Assembly: GCA_013339765.2 (NCBI GenBank)
Contig: CM023454.1
Location: 57,741,826-57,805,825 of the forward strand
Source: Haemaphysalis longicornis
Lineage: Eukaryota > Arthropoda > Arachnida > Ixodida > Ixodidae
Direction of reading: 5' to 3'
DNA length: 64,000 nt
A program made the position numbers and the translations under genes. Shown in pieces: positions 63,397-64,000 of the stretch. Under the pieces are notes generated by a model. That model ran no database searches, was not told the DNA's origin, and saw only the letters and a program-made list of their open reading frames with translations. Position 1 is the stretch's first letter. Each line of letters begins with the position of its first letter.

Positions 63397-64000
63397 TTAG
63401 TGTGTAGTGTTTCTGCAGTATCTTTTGTATTTTGGGTGGTTTGAACTCTTGGAGGTGGCTTGTTCTGGTGGTCTGGGGAATGGCGCCTTTCCTTGTACGT
63501 TTTTAAAGCCGGCGAGGTGCGTCACCTCCATCTCCTCATCTGATGGCAAAGGAGTAGCTGACGAGTTAGGCTCGATCACCCGCGCAACATTAGGAGTGCT
63601 GGATGTGCGTGCCACAGAACGCTGCAGCAGCGCCGCGTGCGCGGAAGAAGAGCCAGCGACTTCTGCGTCCTTGCCCGTCAGGTTTTCAGGAGCCAGTTGA
63701 ACAGTACTGGGGAGTGCAGACTCTCTCACGGCAGTGGTGGTGGACGCCACTACCACCAGTGGTTCACAACCAGCGGAGCAGTGTCCTGGGCGCCGGTTGG
63801 TGAAACACCCTTGCATCATTGATGGTCTGCCTTGATGGTCTGAGGAAGATATCTTCTGTCAAAGGTTAGTACAACTTGTTTAGTCTTGATTTCTTTGCCG
63901 TCGCGTTTCATAGTAATTCGTTTTACAGCTGTTTCACCTTGATCACGCGGGCCATGAAGATCTTCTTCTGTTTCATTCAAACGTTCTATTTCAAATATTA
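63397..64000 (-). pseudogene. J3 ORF1, zinc knuckles deleted, incomplete at window edge
   Basis: On the minus strand the window edge gives ERLNETEEDLHGPRDQGETA, matching J2 ORF1 (LLNETDADLLAGLKDQGVTS). VVLTFDRRYLPQTIKA follows and near 63835 jumps to GCFTNRRPGHCSAGCEPLVV and a Ser/Ala/Pro-rich tail with PLPSDEEMEVTHLAGFKNVQ. About 130-150 residues present in J2, including all CCHC knuckles, are missing at this point. A repeated GATGGTCTG marks the junction. Block B has the same deletion. Confidence 0.75.

Larger units (their letters stand above)
58880..64000 (-). mobile_element. J3: jockey-like LINE with a CR1-like insertion, runs off the window
   Basis: From the right edge downward the minus strand carries ORF1 (64000-63400), endonuclease (63372-61700, interrupted at 62075-62762), RT (61240-60250), RNase H (about 59900-59500) and a C-terminal region ending near 59060. 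Stops and frameshifts are common. The family is the same broad type as J1 and J2. The 5' end lies beyond the window. Confidence 0.75.

Noticed and set aside
1..64000. CRISPR arrays, bacterial operons, rRNA or phage features
   Set aside because: None were seen. The retroelement content, microsatellites and low coding density indicate a eukaryotic genome.

Overview
The window is eukaryotic, compositionally mixed DNA made almost entirely of transposable elements and their remains. I see no convincing host gene, rRNA, tRNA, operon or CRISPR array. The mix of Ty3/gypsy and BEL/Pao-like LTR elements, jockey-like, I-like and CR1-like LINEs suggests an arthropod. The flavour of the reverse transcriptase, gag and RNase H proteins is what I associate with hard ticks (Ixodidae). 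That assignment is inference from memory of families, not a search result.

Layout. 0.3-5.8 kb: an old gypsy element (gypsy I, +) split by a small BEL-like LTR element at 2.49-4.65 kb with 5-bp flanking duplications. 5.8-8.9 kb: a decayed jockey-like LINE (J1, +) that stops abruptly in reverse transcriptase, where a 5'-truncated gypsy (gypsy II, +, 8.9-14.0 kb) begins. 14.0-16.2 kb: nothing recognised. 16.25-22.68 kb: a nearly complete gypsy (gypsy III, +) whose 3' LTR is split by a 1.85-kb element with long terminal inverted repeats. Imperfect 27-bp direct repeats abut its two outer ends. 24-28.3 kb: a decayed CR1-like LINE (-) carrying a clean insertion of a 5'-truncated I-like LINE (-). 28.3-31.3 kb: nothing recognised.

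31.3-42.75 kb: a jockey-like LINE (J2, -) interrupted inside its reverse transcriptase by a 5.99-kb I-like LINE (33312-39297, -). The inserted LINE has two uninterrupted overlapping ORFs, all catalytic motifs and a 10/11-bp target duplication. It is the only element here that looks capable of moving itself.

44.1-46.7 kb: fragments of an I-like LINE and a gypsy (both -). 46.9-53.6 kb: a decayed I-like LINE (A, -) with a plus-strand LINE inserted in its ORF1. 53.2-56.0 kb: a 1.93-kb block (B) flanked by 416-bp near-identical copies of the A ORF1 start. B is a second copy of DNA found at 62.0-63.96 kb. 56.0-57.9 kb: gypsy gag-protease (gypsy IV, -). 58.9-64.0 kb: a jockey-like LINE (J3, -) carrying a CR1-like tail insertion.

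The genes do not form a pathway. They work, or once worked, as self-copying units: endonuclease/RT/RNase H for the LINEs and gag-protease-RT-RNase H-integrase for the LTR elements. The interest lies in the nesting, which gives an insertion order, in the one intact LINE, and in three unusual junctions: the TIR element inside an LTR, the 27-bp flanking repeat, and the templated-looking duplication.
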